From positions 994,961 through 1,058,960 of the forward strand of contig BCIA01000006.1 in NCBI GenBank assembly GCA_001599815.1: a stretch of 64,000 bases of DNA. Reading direction: 5' to 3'. Origin of the DNA: Furcasterigmium furcatum. Its lineage: Eukaryota > Ascomycota > Sordariomycetes > Glomerellales > Plectosphaerellaceae. The notes under the pieces are model-generated. The model was not told where the DNA came from and did not search any database. It worked only from the letters and a program-made list of their open reading frames with translations. Positions 22,336 to 32,300 of the stretch are shown here, piece by piece; the stretch's first letter is position 1; each line of letters opens with the position of its first letter. A program made the position numbers and the translations under genes.

Positions 22336-24597
22336 CTACGGACTGCCCAGTGTGATGAAGTCTCCGTCCAACCTCTCCTCGTTTCCATCCACCCGGATGA
22401 TGGGCCGGTCCAGCCACCGATCGCTCAAATTTCTCGGCTGAGAATGATTCCGACATGTCGCGTCCCTCGCTACTGCGAACACCTTGGTCACGAAGGTCAC
22501 CTCCGCACCTCGCGACATGCCCGCAATGTTGTGCTCGATGAGGGGGATCAGACTCTGCTGCACCATCAGATTCGTGTTGGGCTCGGGCTTCAGGGCTCGC
22601 ACTGCTGTCCCCCCTCGACTCAAAGAAACCGGCTCGGTGACGATGCCCGACGCGCCTGATCGAGACAAGATGAGCACCGAGTCATCAGTCAGAACGACAC
22701 CTTCAGTCTGGCCCGCAATAGCTCGGGTCTCTAATGTATCAAGCATCGGTAAGACGAGGCGGCTCGTCTCCTGCCGGCCATCCACGGCAAACCCGCCTTC
22801 CGCGGTAAACAGCCTCCCAACATCCCTCGTGGCCCGGACGCGGTGCACTCGGGCATGCCAGTCCGGCCACCTCGCGCTCGGCGGCACAACCGTCGTCCGC
22901 ACGACCACACCCCGGTCGGCCCACGGGTACCACTGCACGGTGGACGTGGGCAGCTCCTCCGGCTGCGATCCGAGGACCGCGCCCCTCGCAAACGTGGGCT
23001 CGTCGCACTTGTACTTGACCGCCCACGTCTCCGTCCCGTCCCGGCTCAGCGCGAGCACGCTGTCGGGCGCGACCTGGCCCAGGCCCAGCGCCCCCGAGGG
23101 GACGGAGAAGCCGAAGGCTGAGGAGTAGGCGAACTTGGAATACTTGGCCATGACGCCCTTGAAGGGGACGCTCAGGAACTGGGCGGTGGAGAGGAGGAAG
23201 TGGTGCCGGCCCTCGGGGCGGTTGCAGAGGATCTGCCGCGGGCCGGGGAGGAGTTTCACAGCGCTGGTAGCGGGTATGTAGGGAAAATCGACCTCGGGCT
23301 GGGCCCAGAAGTCCTCGTTCGCTGATAATGCTACAACGACGAGGGACTTGAGGGCCCAGTAGGGTGATTGGGGCGAGTTGTAGTCCTCCATCATGTGCAT
23401 GTTGCTGTAGATTACGCATCAGTGAGGGCTTCCCGCAGGCAATGGGCGTGGTCCACGGGGACCTACGGGTAGAGGTAGCCCAGATCAAGGCTGCCGTCAG
23501 TACGGAAAACGTCAGCAGAGTTGCGCGCCCACCAGCGCAGGTGGCGGAGCAGGAAGCCTTTCGCGGCACCGGGGGAGTCTAACGGCCATGGCATCTGGGG
23601 GACCTTGGCCAGGGCCAACGCCGCAAAGAAGCCGCCGCAGGAGAACCTGTAGATGAGAGAGCGCCCGAAGGGGATGGCAGCACCTGTGAGCGGTATGAGC
23701 ATGGACATTTCACCAACTCCACTCTCCATGACGCAGACGTGGCTCACCAGACGAGTCGAAGTATCTCCAGAACCCAGCGCCGAAATCACGGGCCTGCTGG
23801 TGGTACTTCTCGGCCCTTTCCGGGTCCAAGTCGCTTGCAAAGCGAACGTAGAGCAGCTGGCTGAACTGGATTGCAAAGCTGCCGGAATAGTAGCAAGCAT
23901 TCCTGCTGTCGCGGAGGGTATTGGCACGTCCCGTCTCCTGGAAAACCTTCCACTCCTGCTCGTCAAGATCACTCGGCCTCCACTTGCCATCCCCAGACCA
24001 GCCGTCGGTCATGTAGAAAGTATCAAGAGTCTCGAGGTCAGAGCCGAGAACGCGTCTGATGTCCGAGGTGTCAACCTCGCAGACTTTGATCAGGGCCAGA
24101 TTGGCAAAGACTCGGAACCAGAGCCAGTTGGACGGATGGACCTTGAGGTCGTTGAACCCGAGCAACCAACTGGTGACATTCCGCTGGGTGCGAGGGCTGA
24201 AGCGGTCCCAGAGATCTCGTCGCGGGGCGGCAAGCAGCGAAAAGGAGACCATCTCTGCCTCGACCATGCGCTGGTCGTACTCTGTGAGAGCCCCCCAGTA
24301 CTCCGGATGCTCCGGGTCTGTGCCGGCCTCGAAGCCGTCGATCCAGAGTTGGATGAGATCGAGGTCGAATGGCGCATCGCTCATCAAGAGAGCCCCAACG
24401 GCCCATAGCGGTCTGCCAAAACCCTCAAGCTGAGCCGCTGTCTCATCGAAGTGCGCGCCCGTCGAATATGGGATCCTGATGCGGGCCTTGCTGGGTGAGG
24501 CGTACTTGGCAAGCGGCCTGATGAGGGCCTCGGCAGCGCGGACCGCATCGTCACGCGTGACGAAAGGATTATCTGAGAATCCTGGGAGAGGCGGCAT
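22336..24597 (-). CDS. DUF2264 protein, putative glycan-active enzyme
   Basis: Exons 24597-23748, 23683-23467 and 23404-22336 give about 711 aa. The protein shows the DUF2264 pattern: an N-terminal helical domain with GFGRPLWAVGALL, EYWGALTEYDQRMVEAEM, NWLWFRVFANLALIKV, DGWSGDGKWR and YYSGSFAIQFSQLLY, and a C-terminal beta-rich part. Conserved blocks in the middle are GAAIPFGRSLIYRFSCGGFFAAL and WALKSLVVVALSANEDFW. DUF2264 members resemble alpha/alpha-toroid polysaccharide lyases and glycan hydrolases and often sit in bacterial polysaccharide loci, but no activity is established to my knowledge. There is no signal peptide, so an intracellular oligosaccharide is the likely substrate. It is divergent from the GH88 gene through a 407-nt shared promoter and convergent with the regulator. 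The start at 24597 is chosen because upstream residues look non-coding. Confidence 0.88.
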
Positions 24598-25004
24598 CGC
24601 GGGTTGGCATGTGTGCGCAAGGTGAACGGGGGATGGATGGCGGGGTGGACGGACCCGAGACTGGGCCACTTTCAGGGGCTTTGCTGGGCGGGAGTTGTCC
24701 CGGGGCTCCGGGCAAGTCTCGGCCGACCACCGCACCGGCCCGGGCTAACACCGCCCCGTCCGCAGTGAGAGCGCGTCGTGGCGAGCACGGTGGACAGGGC
24801 AGGCCAGTGCTGTTCCGCCGAGTAGGACTGCGGCTCGGGAGGAGAACTGTCTGTTGCATTATTGAGAGCTTCTTGGACGATCGGCAAGGATTTCATAGCA
24901 GAGCCAGCCGTGAGTTGATGTGAACCGCACCTCGCCGTCCGACCTCCTGAGAGTCTCACCAAGCCTCAAGCTGCCATTCCTTCCTCGACCAGGATCTCAT
25001 CAAA
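24598..25004. promoter_or_regulatory. Bidirectional promoter between DUF2264 and GH88 genes
   Basis: The 407-nt interval separates two divergent genes of the same presumed pathway, which favours joint control. It contains several CGG/CCG triplets, the half-sites used by Zn2Cys6 factors, but GC-rich DNA produces these by chance and I cannot single out an operator. Confidence 0.5.
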
Positions 25005-26537
25005 ATGGGAAGCGTGGGACCAATTTCACCGAGCTTGAAGACGCCATGGACCCGCGATCTTACCAGCACTGCTGGTGCCCCCGCGGGGGTCCCCTTTGGC
25101 ATACCCGAGCTCTTCTCGGAGAACGTAACGGCAAAGCTCATCCGGACAGCAACAGAGAAATTGCAGAACAATGTGAGTGAGTGAATTCACAGACATTGGA
25201 CGAGAGACTGACCCTGACAGGATCCGCCCACCGAGTACCCTCACATCGTTTCCCAGAGAGGCGCCAACGCTGGCAGATATGACACCAAGTCCATTGATTT
25301 CTGGACCTGTGGTTTCTTACCTGGCAGCCTCTACGTAATACTCGAACGGCTCAACAAGTACCCAATCAGCGTGGCATCCACCATCAAGGATGGCGCCAGT
25401 GTCGCTACCCTCCGAGTGCGCCTCGAGAAGCTGGCACGGGCATGGTCAGACCCTATCCACCGGGAGTCCCAGCTAACCAACACGCACGATCTGGGCTTCA
25501 TCATAATGCCTCACATGCGGCCCAGGTGGGAGATGTACCATGACCAGGTCGCCCTGGACACGATCATCACGGCGGCCTGCAGCTTGTACACGCGCTTCGA
25601 CCCCCGGCCAGCCGCCATCCGCTCCTGGGATGAGATGGTCTGGTCCAAGGCGCCCCATATCACCGGCATGGAGGATAACTTCATCGTCATCATTGATTCC
25701 ATGTGCAATCTCGAGTTGCTGTACTATGCCGCAGCCCAGTCGGGCCAGCCCCATCTTGCTCGCGCCGCGACGGTGCATGCACGCACTCTGGTCCAGACTC
25801 ACTTGCGTCCGGAGCCGAATAGCCACCGCAAGGGCTTTTCAGGCACGCTCTACAGCACACATCACATGGTCGTCTTTGACACGCAGACCGGCATCGTGAA
25901 AGAGAGCAGGACATGCCAGGGATACAGCGACACGTCCACGTGGTCAAGGGGCCAGGCGTGGGCTATCCTCGGCTACGCGCAGACATACCTGTGGACCGGG
26001 TGCTCCGAGTTCCTCGATGCCGCCTGCGGTCTGGCCCAGTACTTCCTTCACCGGATGGAGACGTCCCTTCCCGGAGTGGAGGTCAGCTTCGAGGACGCCG
26101 AGGGCCGATCCCGCACGGCAGGCAGATATGTCCCGCTGTGGGACTTTGATGCGCCGCTGCCGCAGACGGGGCCACCTATACGAGACACTTCTGCCGCTAC
26201 CTGCGCGGCGAACGGGATGCTGGTCATCGCTGAGGCCTTCCAGAGGCGTGGAAAGTACGGATTGGCGGCGGAGTACATCGAGAGCGCGAGGCTCATTGTC
26301 ACGGACACCCTGGCGCTTTCCCTTGCTCCTGAGAAGGCCGAAGTGCTCGTCGCTGAGGACGGAAGTCTTGTGGTGTCTGACGTCGTTCAGGGGCAACGCT
26401 TCGACGCCATCTTGAAGAACGCGACAGCGGCGAACAACGGAATGATGTACCAGCAGGTCTTCGACCACGGGCTGGTGTATGCCGACTACTTCCTGCTGGA
26501 GTATGGGAATCGACTTCTGCGAATGGGCCTGGCGTAG
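25005..26537 (+). CDS. GH88 unsaturated beta-glucuronyl hydrolase
   Basis: Exons 25005-25172 and 25221-26537 (48-nt intron) give about 494 aa. The family is clear from DFWTCGFLPGSLYVILER, THDLGFIIMP (Asp146) and IIDSMCNLELLYYAA (Asp215), which match the two essential aspartates of bacterial unsaturated glucuronyl hydrolase. DTSTWSRGQAWAILGYAQTY and DTSAATCAANGMLVIAEAF are the usual GH88 C-terminal blocks. These enzymes hydrate the C4-C5 double bond of the unsaturated uronic residue left by polysaccharide lyases, releasing a keto-uronic acid. No signal peptide is seen, so it should act in the cytosol on imported oligosaccharides. It stands between the DUF2264 gene and the beta-glucuronidase gene, on the same strand as the latter. 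Confidence 0.92.
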
Positions 26538-27197
26538 GCTGGCCCCAGGCGTGATGGTGGTAACTGAGGCTCTCCATTTAAACAGTCTCCCACTTTGCTG
26601 GGACGGCCGGATATCAACAAGACGCACTCCGTTCCATCTGAGAAAGCGCTTAACGAGCCCTGACCAGATCTGGATCTTGGAAAATCAAACGTACGAATGC
26701 AATGGATGTACTCCATTTTCTCCCAAATTGCGTCGATACCAGTCCAATGTGTTTTATTCAACCATCACGGCTCACTCCCGACGGTAATCATCACAGAGCG
26801 TGCCCATCCCGACACACAAGTCATGTCAAGACATTTGATGCCAAAGTTTCCACAATGCCGGAGATGGAGAAAGCCCCAATTCCCGTTCCTGGCAAAGGAC
26901 GCGGATGCCGCAGACAGCTGAGAGTCGGAACACCTCAGTCCACCGAAGAGAGTGTTCGGGTCAAGCGTCCGAGGACTAACCGAAATGCCGATGGTGATAC
27001 TCCGAGCTTTCTCCAGCATCCTTCGCCTCATGGCACGCCCCCGGGACCCCATTTCCGGACATTCATCGGCCGAGACCTACCAGAACGGCATGGAGTACAA
27101 TTGAGAGCGTCGATGAGACAGCAGATGGTACTTACAAGTGAGTTTTGACATCACATCAACCACAGCAATTTGAGACTCATCTTACAGAACCACCAAG
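26538..27197. promoter_or_regulatory. Leader and promoter of the beta-glucuronidase gene, with a 5'UTR intron
   Basis: A canonical 50-nt intron (GTGAGT at 27138, CTTACAG ending 27187) lies ten nt before the beta-glucuronidase ATG; joining it does not extend the main frame, so it is most likely a 5'UTR intron. A 148-codon open frame at 26702-27148 crosses the leader. It has no motif and I do not call it a gene, but if transcribed its ATGs could act as upstream starts. Confidence 0.5.
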
Positions 27198-29012
27198 ATG
27201 CTCAAGCCTCAAGCAAACCAAGTCCGGTCCCTCATCAACCTCGATGGTATCTGGAATTTTGCTCTCTCCTCACAGCCAGACATCGAGACAGAGCAAGCGT
27301 GGAAGACAGTCCTTCCTTCCAAGGTCCAGATACCCGTACCAGCAAGCTACAACGACATCCTCGTGGACCCAAAGGTCAAGGACCACGTCGGCTGGGTCTA
27401 CTACCAGCGCCATGTCACCGTGCCCAAGGCCTTTGCCGGCCAGCACTACTATCTGCGTTTTGACGCCGCCACGCACCATGCGCGGGTATACATCAACAAC
27501 CAGTTTGCAGGTGATCACACGGGCGGCTACACGCCATTCGAGATCAGGGTCGATGACATTGTGGCGGCTGCACAGGAGTTCCGTCTCACGGTGGCCGTCA
27601 GCAATGAGCTGAGCTGGGAAACTATCCCACCCGGGCACATCGAGACAAGGAATGACGGGAAGAGGAAGCAAAACTACCAGCACGACTTCTTTAACTACAG
27701 CGGCCTGGCGCGCTCGGTCTGGCTGTGCGGCGTACCTCAGACCAGGGTCCAAGATGTCACTGTGGTCACCGAGGTCCTTGACGGCGGATCTCGGGGCGTG
27801 GTGAAGTACGACGTCGAGACCAGCTGTTCCCTTGCGACGGACCAGAAGCTGAAGATCAGCTTGTTGGATGAGGAGGGCAACATGGTCACCCAGACATCCG
27901 AGTCGAAGGGATTGATTGATGTAGCCTCTCCCCATCTCTGGCAACCGGGCGCGGCGTACCTGTACAGGCTTGTCATAGATATTCTGCAAGAAGACGAGAT
28001 CGTCGACACATACTCTGTGTCGGTCGGCATCCGGTCTGTCAGAGTCTCAGGCCGGCAATTCCTCATCAATGGCAATCCTTTCTACTTCACCGGCTTCGGC
28101 AAGCACGAGGACACGCCTGTTCGTGGGAAGGGGCACGACCCTGCCTACATGGTCCACGACTTTGAGCTGCTCAAGTGGACAAACGCCAACTCCTTCAGGA
28201 CAGCACACTACCCCTACGCCGAAGAGGTGCTGGACTATGCCGACCGTCACGGCATCGTCGTCATCAACGAGACTGCTGCCGTCGGCCTGAACCTGGCCAT
28301 CGTCGCCGGCATCACGGGCCAGAAGGCTCCGCCGACCTTCTCCCCGGACACCATAAGCGAGAAGACGCAGGCGACGCACAAGCAGGCCATCCGCGAGCTG
28401 GTACGCCGCGACAAGAACCACCCCTCCGTGGTCATGTGGTGCATCGCCAACGAGCCGGCCTCAGCAGCCGAGGGCGCGCGGGAGTACTTCGAGCCTCTCG
28501 TTAACCTGACCCGGGAGCTGGACCCTACACGCCCGATCGGCTTCGCCAACGAGAAGCAGGCCGGCGTGGACGAAGACCTGATCACCGACCTCTTCGACGT
28601 CATCTGCCTGAACCGGTACTACGGCTGGTACCTCAACACGGGCGACCTCGAGGCGGCCGAGGTCGACATGGAGGAGGAGCTGCGCGCGTGGCAGGACAAG
28701 TTCGGCAAGCCGATGATCCTGTCCGAGTACGGCGCTGACACGATGGCGGGGGTGCACACCGTCATGGACGTGCCGTGGAGCGAGGAGTACCAAACGCGGG
28801 TGCTGGAGATGTCGGGCCGCGTGCTCGACAGGCTCGACTGCGTCGTGGGCGAGCACGTGTGGAATTTTGCGGACTTCCAGACGCCGTCCACCTTCATTTT
28901 CCGGGTGGATGGGAACAAGAAGGGTGTCTTTACGCGGGATAGGAGGCCCAAGGCGGCCGTGGCTTCGCTGAAGAGGCGCTGGGCGGAGATTCAGGGGCGG
29001 CCGGCGAAGTAA
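27198..29012 (+). CDS. GH2 beta-glucuronidase
   Basis: A single exon of 604 aa with the three GH2 parts: an N-terminal sugar-binding jelly-roll (LDGIWNFAL, VGWVYYQRHVTVP, DAATHHARVYINNQFAGDHTGGYTPF), an immunoglobulin-like middle, and a TIM barrel. The acid/base is Glu419 in WCIANEP and the nucleophile is Glu510 in ILSEYGADT. The NxK signature that holds the glucuronate carboxylate is present at Asn573-Lys575 (GNKKG), which separates beta-glucuronidases from beta-galactosidases of GH2. YFTGFGKHEDTPVRGKG is also typical. There is no signal peptide, so it acts on intracellular glucuronides. It is followed by a convergent MFS transporter gene (537-nt gap). It is the best-defined activity in this cluster. 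Confidence 0.95.
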   Translation: MLKPQANQVRSLINLDGIWNFALSSQPDIETEQAWKTVLPSKVQIPVPASYNDILVDPKVKDHVGWVYYQRHVTVPKAFAGQHYYLRFDAATHHARVYINNQFAGDHTGGYTPFEIRVDDIVAAAQEFRLTVAVSNELSWETIPPGHIETRNDGKRKQNYQHDFFNYSGLARSVWLCGVPQTRVQDVTVVTEVLDGGSRGVVKYDVETSCSLATDQKLKISLLDEEGNMVTQTSESKGLIDVASPHLWQPGAAYLYRLVIDILQEDEIVDTYSVSVGIRSVRVSGRQFLINGNPFYFTGFGKHEDTPVRGKGHDPAYMVHDFELLKWTNANSFRTAHYPYAEEVLDYADRHGIVVINETAAVGLNLAIVAGITGQKAPPTFSPDTISEKTQATHKQAIRELVRRDKNHPSVVMWCIANEPASAAEGAREYFEPLVNLTRELDPTRPIGFANEKQAGVDEDLITDLFDVICLNRYYGWYLNTGDLEAAEVDMEEELRAWQDKFGKPMILSEYGADTMAGVHTVMDVPWSEEYQTRVLEMSGRVLDRLDCVVGEHVWNFADFQTPSTFIFRVDGNKKGVFTRDRRPKAAVASLKRRWAEIQGRPAK

Positions 29013-29549
29013 GACATTAAATACAGCAACACCTTGCTCTGCTAGATGAACCGTTCGGGGAAATATTACATTATATTCAAGTCCTCAATGCCATCGTTGA
29101 GCCGTGGAGCAGGATGAGCAGCCTCACCCCCTTCATGGCCTGGGTCCACGAAACGCCGGAGTCATCTGTTGGCGGTATTGTTAGGGATGGGCATCTTGTT
29201 GAAGTCGTCTCGAGCACCCAGCTTGCCCGATATTCAAAGCAGTACAGGTTTATACCACTCCGCATCGTCACGGCTACCGAGAGGTTTACTGTCATGGTCG
29301 CAGCAAAGACCACCACCCGGTTGCAAGTGTCGCTATGTTAAGCTAGTAAATGGTTCGTTTCTCGCTCGGCTACTCATTTTCTTGGAAGTACAGATGGGTC
29401 TTGTCTCTTATAGTAAAGTCGTGTCCGATAACTCTTCGAAGTATATCTTGACATGACTGCGAGGACATGTCGCTACCGCCCTTGCCTCATAAGTGCCTGG
29501 ATGACGAACGATGCCGCAGCCGCATCCCGACCCTCCAGACAGAAACCAC
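29013..29549. other. 3' region between convergent genes
   Basis: This stretch holds the 3' UTRs of the beta-glucuronidase (plus) and MFS (minus) genes. It is AT-richer than its neighbours and no frame is convincing. Confidence 0.5.
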
Positions 29550-31363
29550 CTACTGAGCAACCTTCTCGTTCTCCTGGCGCACCTCGAGCCCGGCCTGGTA
29601 GGCCGTCTTGGTCTTGGCAAAGTTCCAGGGCTTGATCTTGCGCTCGAAGAGCTCATCGAGCTCCTGGTACGTGCGGCCCTTGACCTCCGGGAACAGGAAG
29701 ATGACAGGGATTAGGTACAGCCAAGACAGGCCGCCGAAAAAGAGGCCGGTCTTCTCGCCCAGGTTTGCGCCCTGGTTCGAGAGGAGCAGCGGGACCGTGT
29801 AGCTGAAGAGGATGCCGCTGAGGGACTGGATGACCGAGGCGACGGCGGCCGTCTTCGCGCGAAGATGGGGCGTCGACACCTCGACGAGACTGACCCAGCC
29901 TGGAGACAGGATTGTTAGTGTAGGCTTCGGGAGGTATTCCTGACGGTCGACTCACCAATCGGGGCCAGGGAGTTGGCATAGATGAACACCCAGATGGAGC
30001 AGAGGGAGATCAGGGCGGCACCGGAGGCCTTGGAGTCCTCGACCCAGCCAAGTCCACCGATGATAAAGGTAATGCAGCCCATGAGGAAACCTCCTCCGAT
30101 ACAGAGGATTCGTCGTCCGGCCCGATCCACCCAATACAGAGAGCAGATAATACCGACCAGCAGGATGAGTTGAATGATCATGTTGCCCAAGAATGGATCT
30201 TCCATCTTGGCCAGCTGGAAAAAGTATGTGGTATAGCCGAAGATCAGGGGCGTACCGACGAAGTTCTGGTAGCTGAAGGGCAGTGCGGCAATGATCGTTC
30301 GCCTCATATTAATCGGTCGCAGCATGGCCCTCCAGCTATACTCAGAACCCATCTGCTGGGCCATCTTCGACTTCTCGACCTCGTCCCTGATGACGGAGTA
30401 CTCGAGCTCCACATCGTAGCCCTCTACGTTGCCGACGAGACGACGGAGGGACTTCTTCGCCTCGTCGTGTCTACCCTGGCCTGACAGCCAAGCTGTGTGT
30501 TATTCGTCAGCGACGTAAATCATCCCGAAAGGGGATCGATACTCACCAGGGGACTCGGGTAGGTAGAACATGGGGAACATCCAGAGACCAGCAAAGACGA
30601 ACTCGGAATAGAAGAGGTTCCGGAAGGCCATCCTGTTCGTGTCGTTGAGGATCTTCAGGCCGATCGCCAGGAAGGCCTGGCCGAGCGCAAAGAAGAAGGA
30701 GAAGCTGCCGAGAAGCGTGCCGCGGAACTGCGGCATGGCCATCTCGGAGAGGTAGGTCATGATGGACGTGCTGATGAGGCCGCTGGCGACGCCGGCGCAG
30801 ATGCGGGATCCCACGAGGTGCGTCCAGTCCTGGGCCACGGCGGCGATGACGATGGACAGGCAGAGGAAGAAGGTGAACACCCACATGTTGATCTTGCGGC
30901 CCCATTTGTCGGCGATCATGGGCGACGCGATCTGGACGAAGACCTGGGTGGCGTTCCAGACGGCGCCCCAGAGGGAGATGTGGAGGGCGTCGAGGGCGGG
31001 CTCGCCCGTCTCGCGGTCGGTGACGGTGGCAAACTGCTCGATGAAGCCCTTGTTGGCGACGACGCTGCCGATGACAGAGTTGGCGTACCCGATGTACCTG
31101 CGAGCGTCTGTCAGTCTTCAGATGTTCCCCGAGAGAAGACCCGGCACTCGGGCTCACATTGCGGCGATGGCCACCATGATGCCGGTCACGTAGAGGCGCC
31201 AGAACTTCTTGATGGTGGCATTGCGGCTCCAGCCGGCATAAGCGGACGTGATGGGCAGGTCGACGTCGGCTCCCGGCTTGGCAAACTCGTCGTGCTGCTC
31301 TGTGGCTTGGATCACAGAGTCCTTGACGGGGGCCTCGACGGCGGTCTTCTCCGGTTGCGACAT
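29550..31363 (-). CDS. MFS sugar transporter of the carbohydrate cluster
   Basis: Four exons: 31363-31158, 31097-30547, 30492-29956 and 29899-29550, about 547 aa. It is a sugar-porter family protein: an N-terminal acidic cytosolic tail, then IGYANSVIGS, DKWGRKINMWVF, YLSEMAMPQFRGTLLGSF, FYLPESP, SYQNFVGTPLIFGYTTYFF, WVDRAGRRILCIGGG and the PEVKGRTYQELDELFERK tail motif. The PESPxWL-type motif and R-x-G-R-R loop are as expected. The overall pattern is nearer the hexose / alpha-glucoside branch than the quinate branch of the first permease. Twelve membrane segments at the plasma membrane are expected. It likely imports oligosaccharides or glycosides that the intracellular GH88, GH2 and DUF2264 proteins then cut; this is inference from position. 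Confidence 0.9.
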
Positions 31364-32069
31364 GGTGCAACTGACTCCTCTAGGGCAATGATCAAGGTTG
31401 ATTCGCACTCAGAAACAAGAAGAGTTGCTCTGTGTTCTCGACCATATCAGAGTCTCGAAGCGCTCGCCGAACTGCTTAAAAGTCGTGTCCATCGGGCGGG
31501 TGTCGGGCAAGTGTCGGTTCGAGCCCGAGAATGAGTCGCGAGTTTGCGAGATAAACCTCCATCACGCTAACAGGAGCCCACCTCCACACCGCTGGAGTCC
31601 GGGGTCATGGGATGAGCGGCTGGGGTACTGGGGATGGAGATGGGGCCATGGGCTCTGGATCAACCCCGCGCCGGGGATTTCTGGGCTCGGATTCTCCGCG
31701 TGGAGGACAGTCGCACAGTTCGGTGGTCTCAGACACAAAGAGCATGAGCAAGTGAAGTCTTCACCGGTCGCGAACACAGGCTGGCGGCCAAGATAAACTT
31801 CCAGTTATCTGCTACGCAGGTCGAACTGAAATACCTCAGCTAAACCTTTGAGAAATTCGACTCAAGACGGCAGGCTTCCTTCTCTCTTCTCTCTGATCGG
31901 GCCATTCCTTGTGACACGACATTGAGTCCAAGGGAACTATTGTTCTGTCGCCTGATCTGGAAACCCCACCGTAGCATTTCGTCTGGCGTGATCGAGGCGT
32001 CGCTGAACGCGGGGCCCGCGGACAAGCCCGGCCGAGAGTTGTCCGGCGGCAGGGCACTCAAAGGAAACC
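31364..32069. other. Intergenic, promoter of MFS gene
   Basis: It holds the promoter of the minus-strand MFS gene. I see no gene. Faint similarity to the downstream secreted-protein gene may begin near 32000 but is only clear from about 32070. Confidence 0.4.
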
Positions 32070-32208
32070 TCCAGGTGGAACTCGGGCGCAGCATGACAAC
32101 CCCGAGTCCCGACTTCCGTGACAATCTTGGAGAGCTCCTCGGTTCCGGGGAACCTCCGAAGCCATCGGCCGGCCCTCACTCGACACTTGCGTCCGAGTCA
32201 CGCCAATG
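32070..32208 (+). pseudogene. Decayed fragment of the downstream secreted-protein gene
   Basis: This segment aligns with 34101-34283 of the intact gene at 33663-34652, with deletions. Shared blocks include tcctcggttccgg (32136-32148 and 34213-34225), acctccgaagccatcgg against acctccgaggccaccgg, and ttgcgtccgagtcacgcc against ctgcgtccgcgtcacgcc. Similarity outside deletions looks near 80 percent by eye. No open frame equivalent to the parent remains. It joins almost directly to an MFS 3'-end relic. Confidence 0.75.
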
Positions 32209-32224
32209 TCAAAAGCGAGGTCAT

Positions 32225-32300
32225 TCGCCTCTTCGAGATCAAGCCGGTCTAGAGAGCTCACGAGAGGTTGATGGCAAGTAGCATAAGAACCCCTTTAGGC
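32225..32300 (+). pseudogene. Decayed 3' end of a quinate-type MFS gene
   Basis: Bases 32225-32250 are identical to 18978-19003 in the last exon of the intact MFS gene (26 of 26), coding for the conserved tail RLFEIKPV. Similarity continues with gaps through the stop region (gagagctca, gatggca, cctttaggc). The Trp codon after PV has become TAG. It could derive from that gene or from a lost paralogue. Confidence 0.75.
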
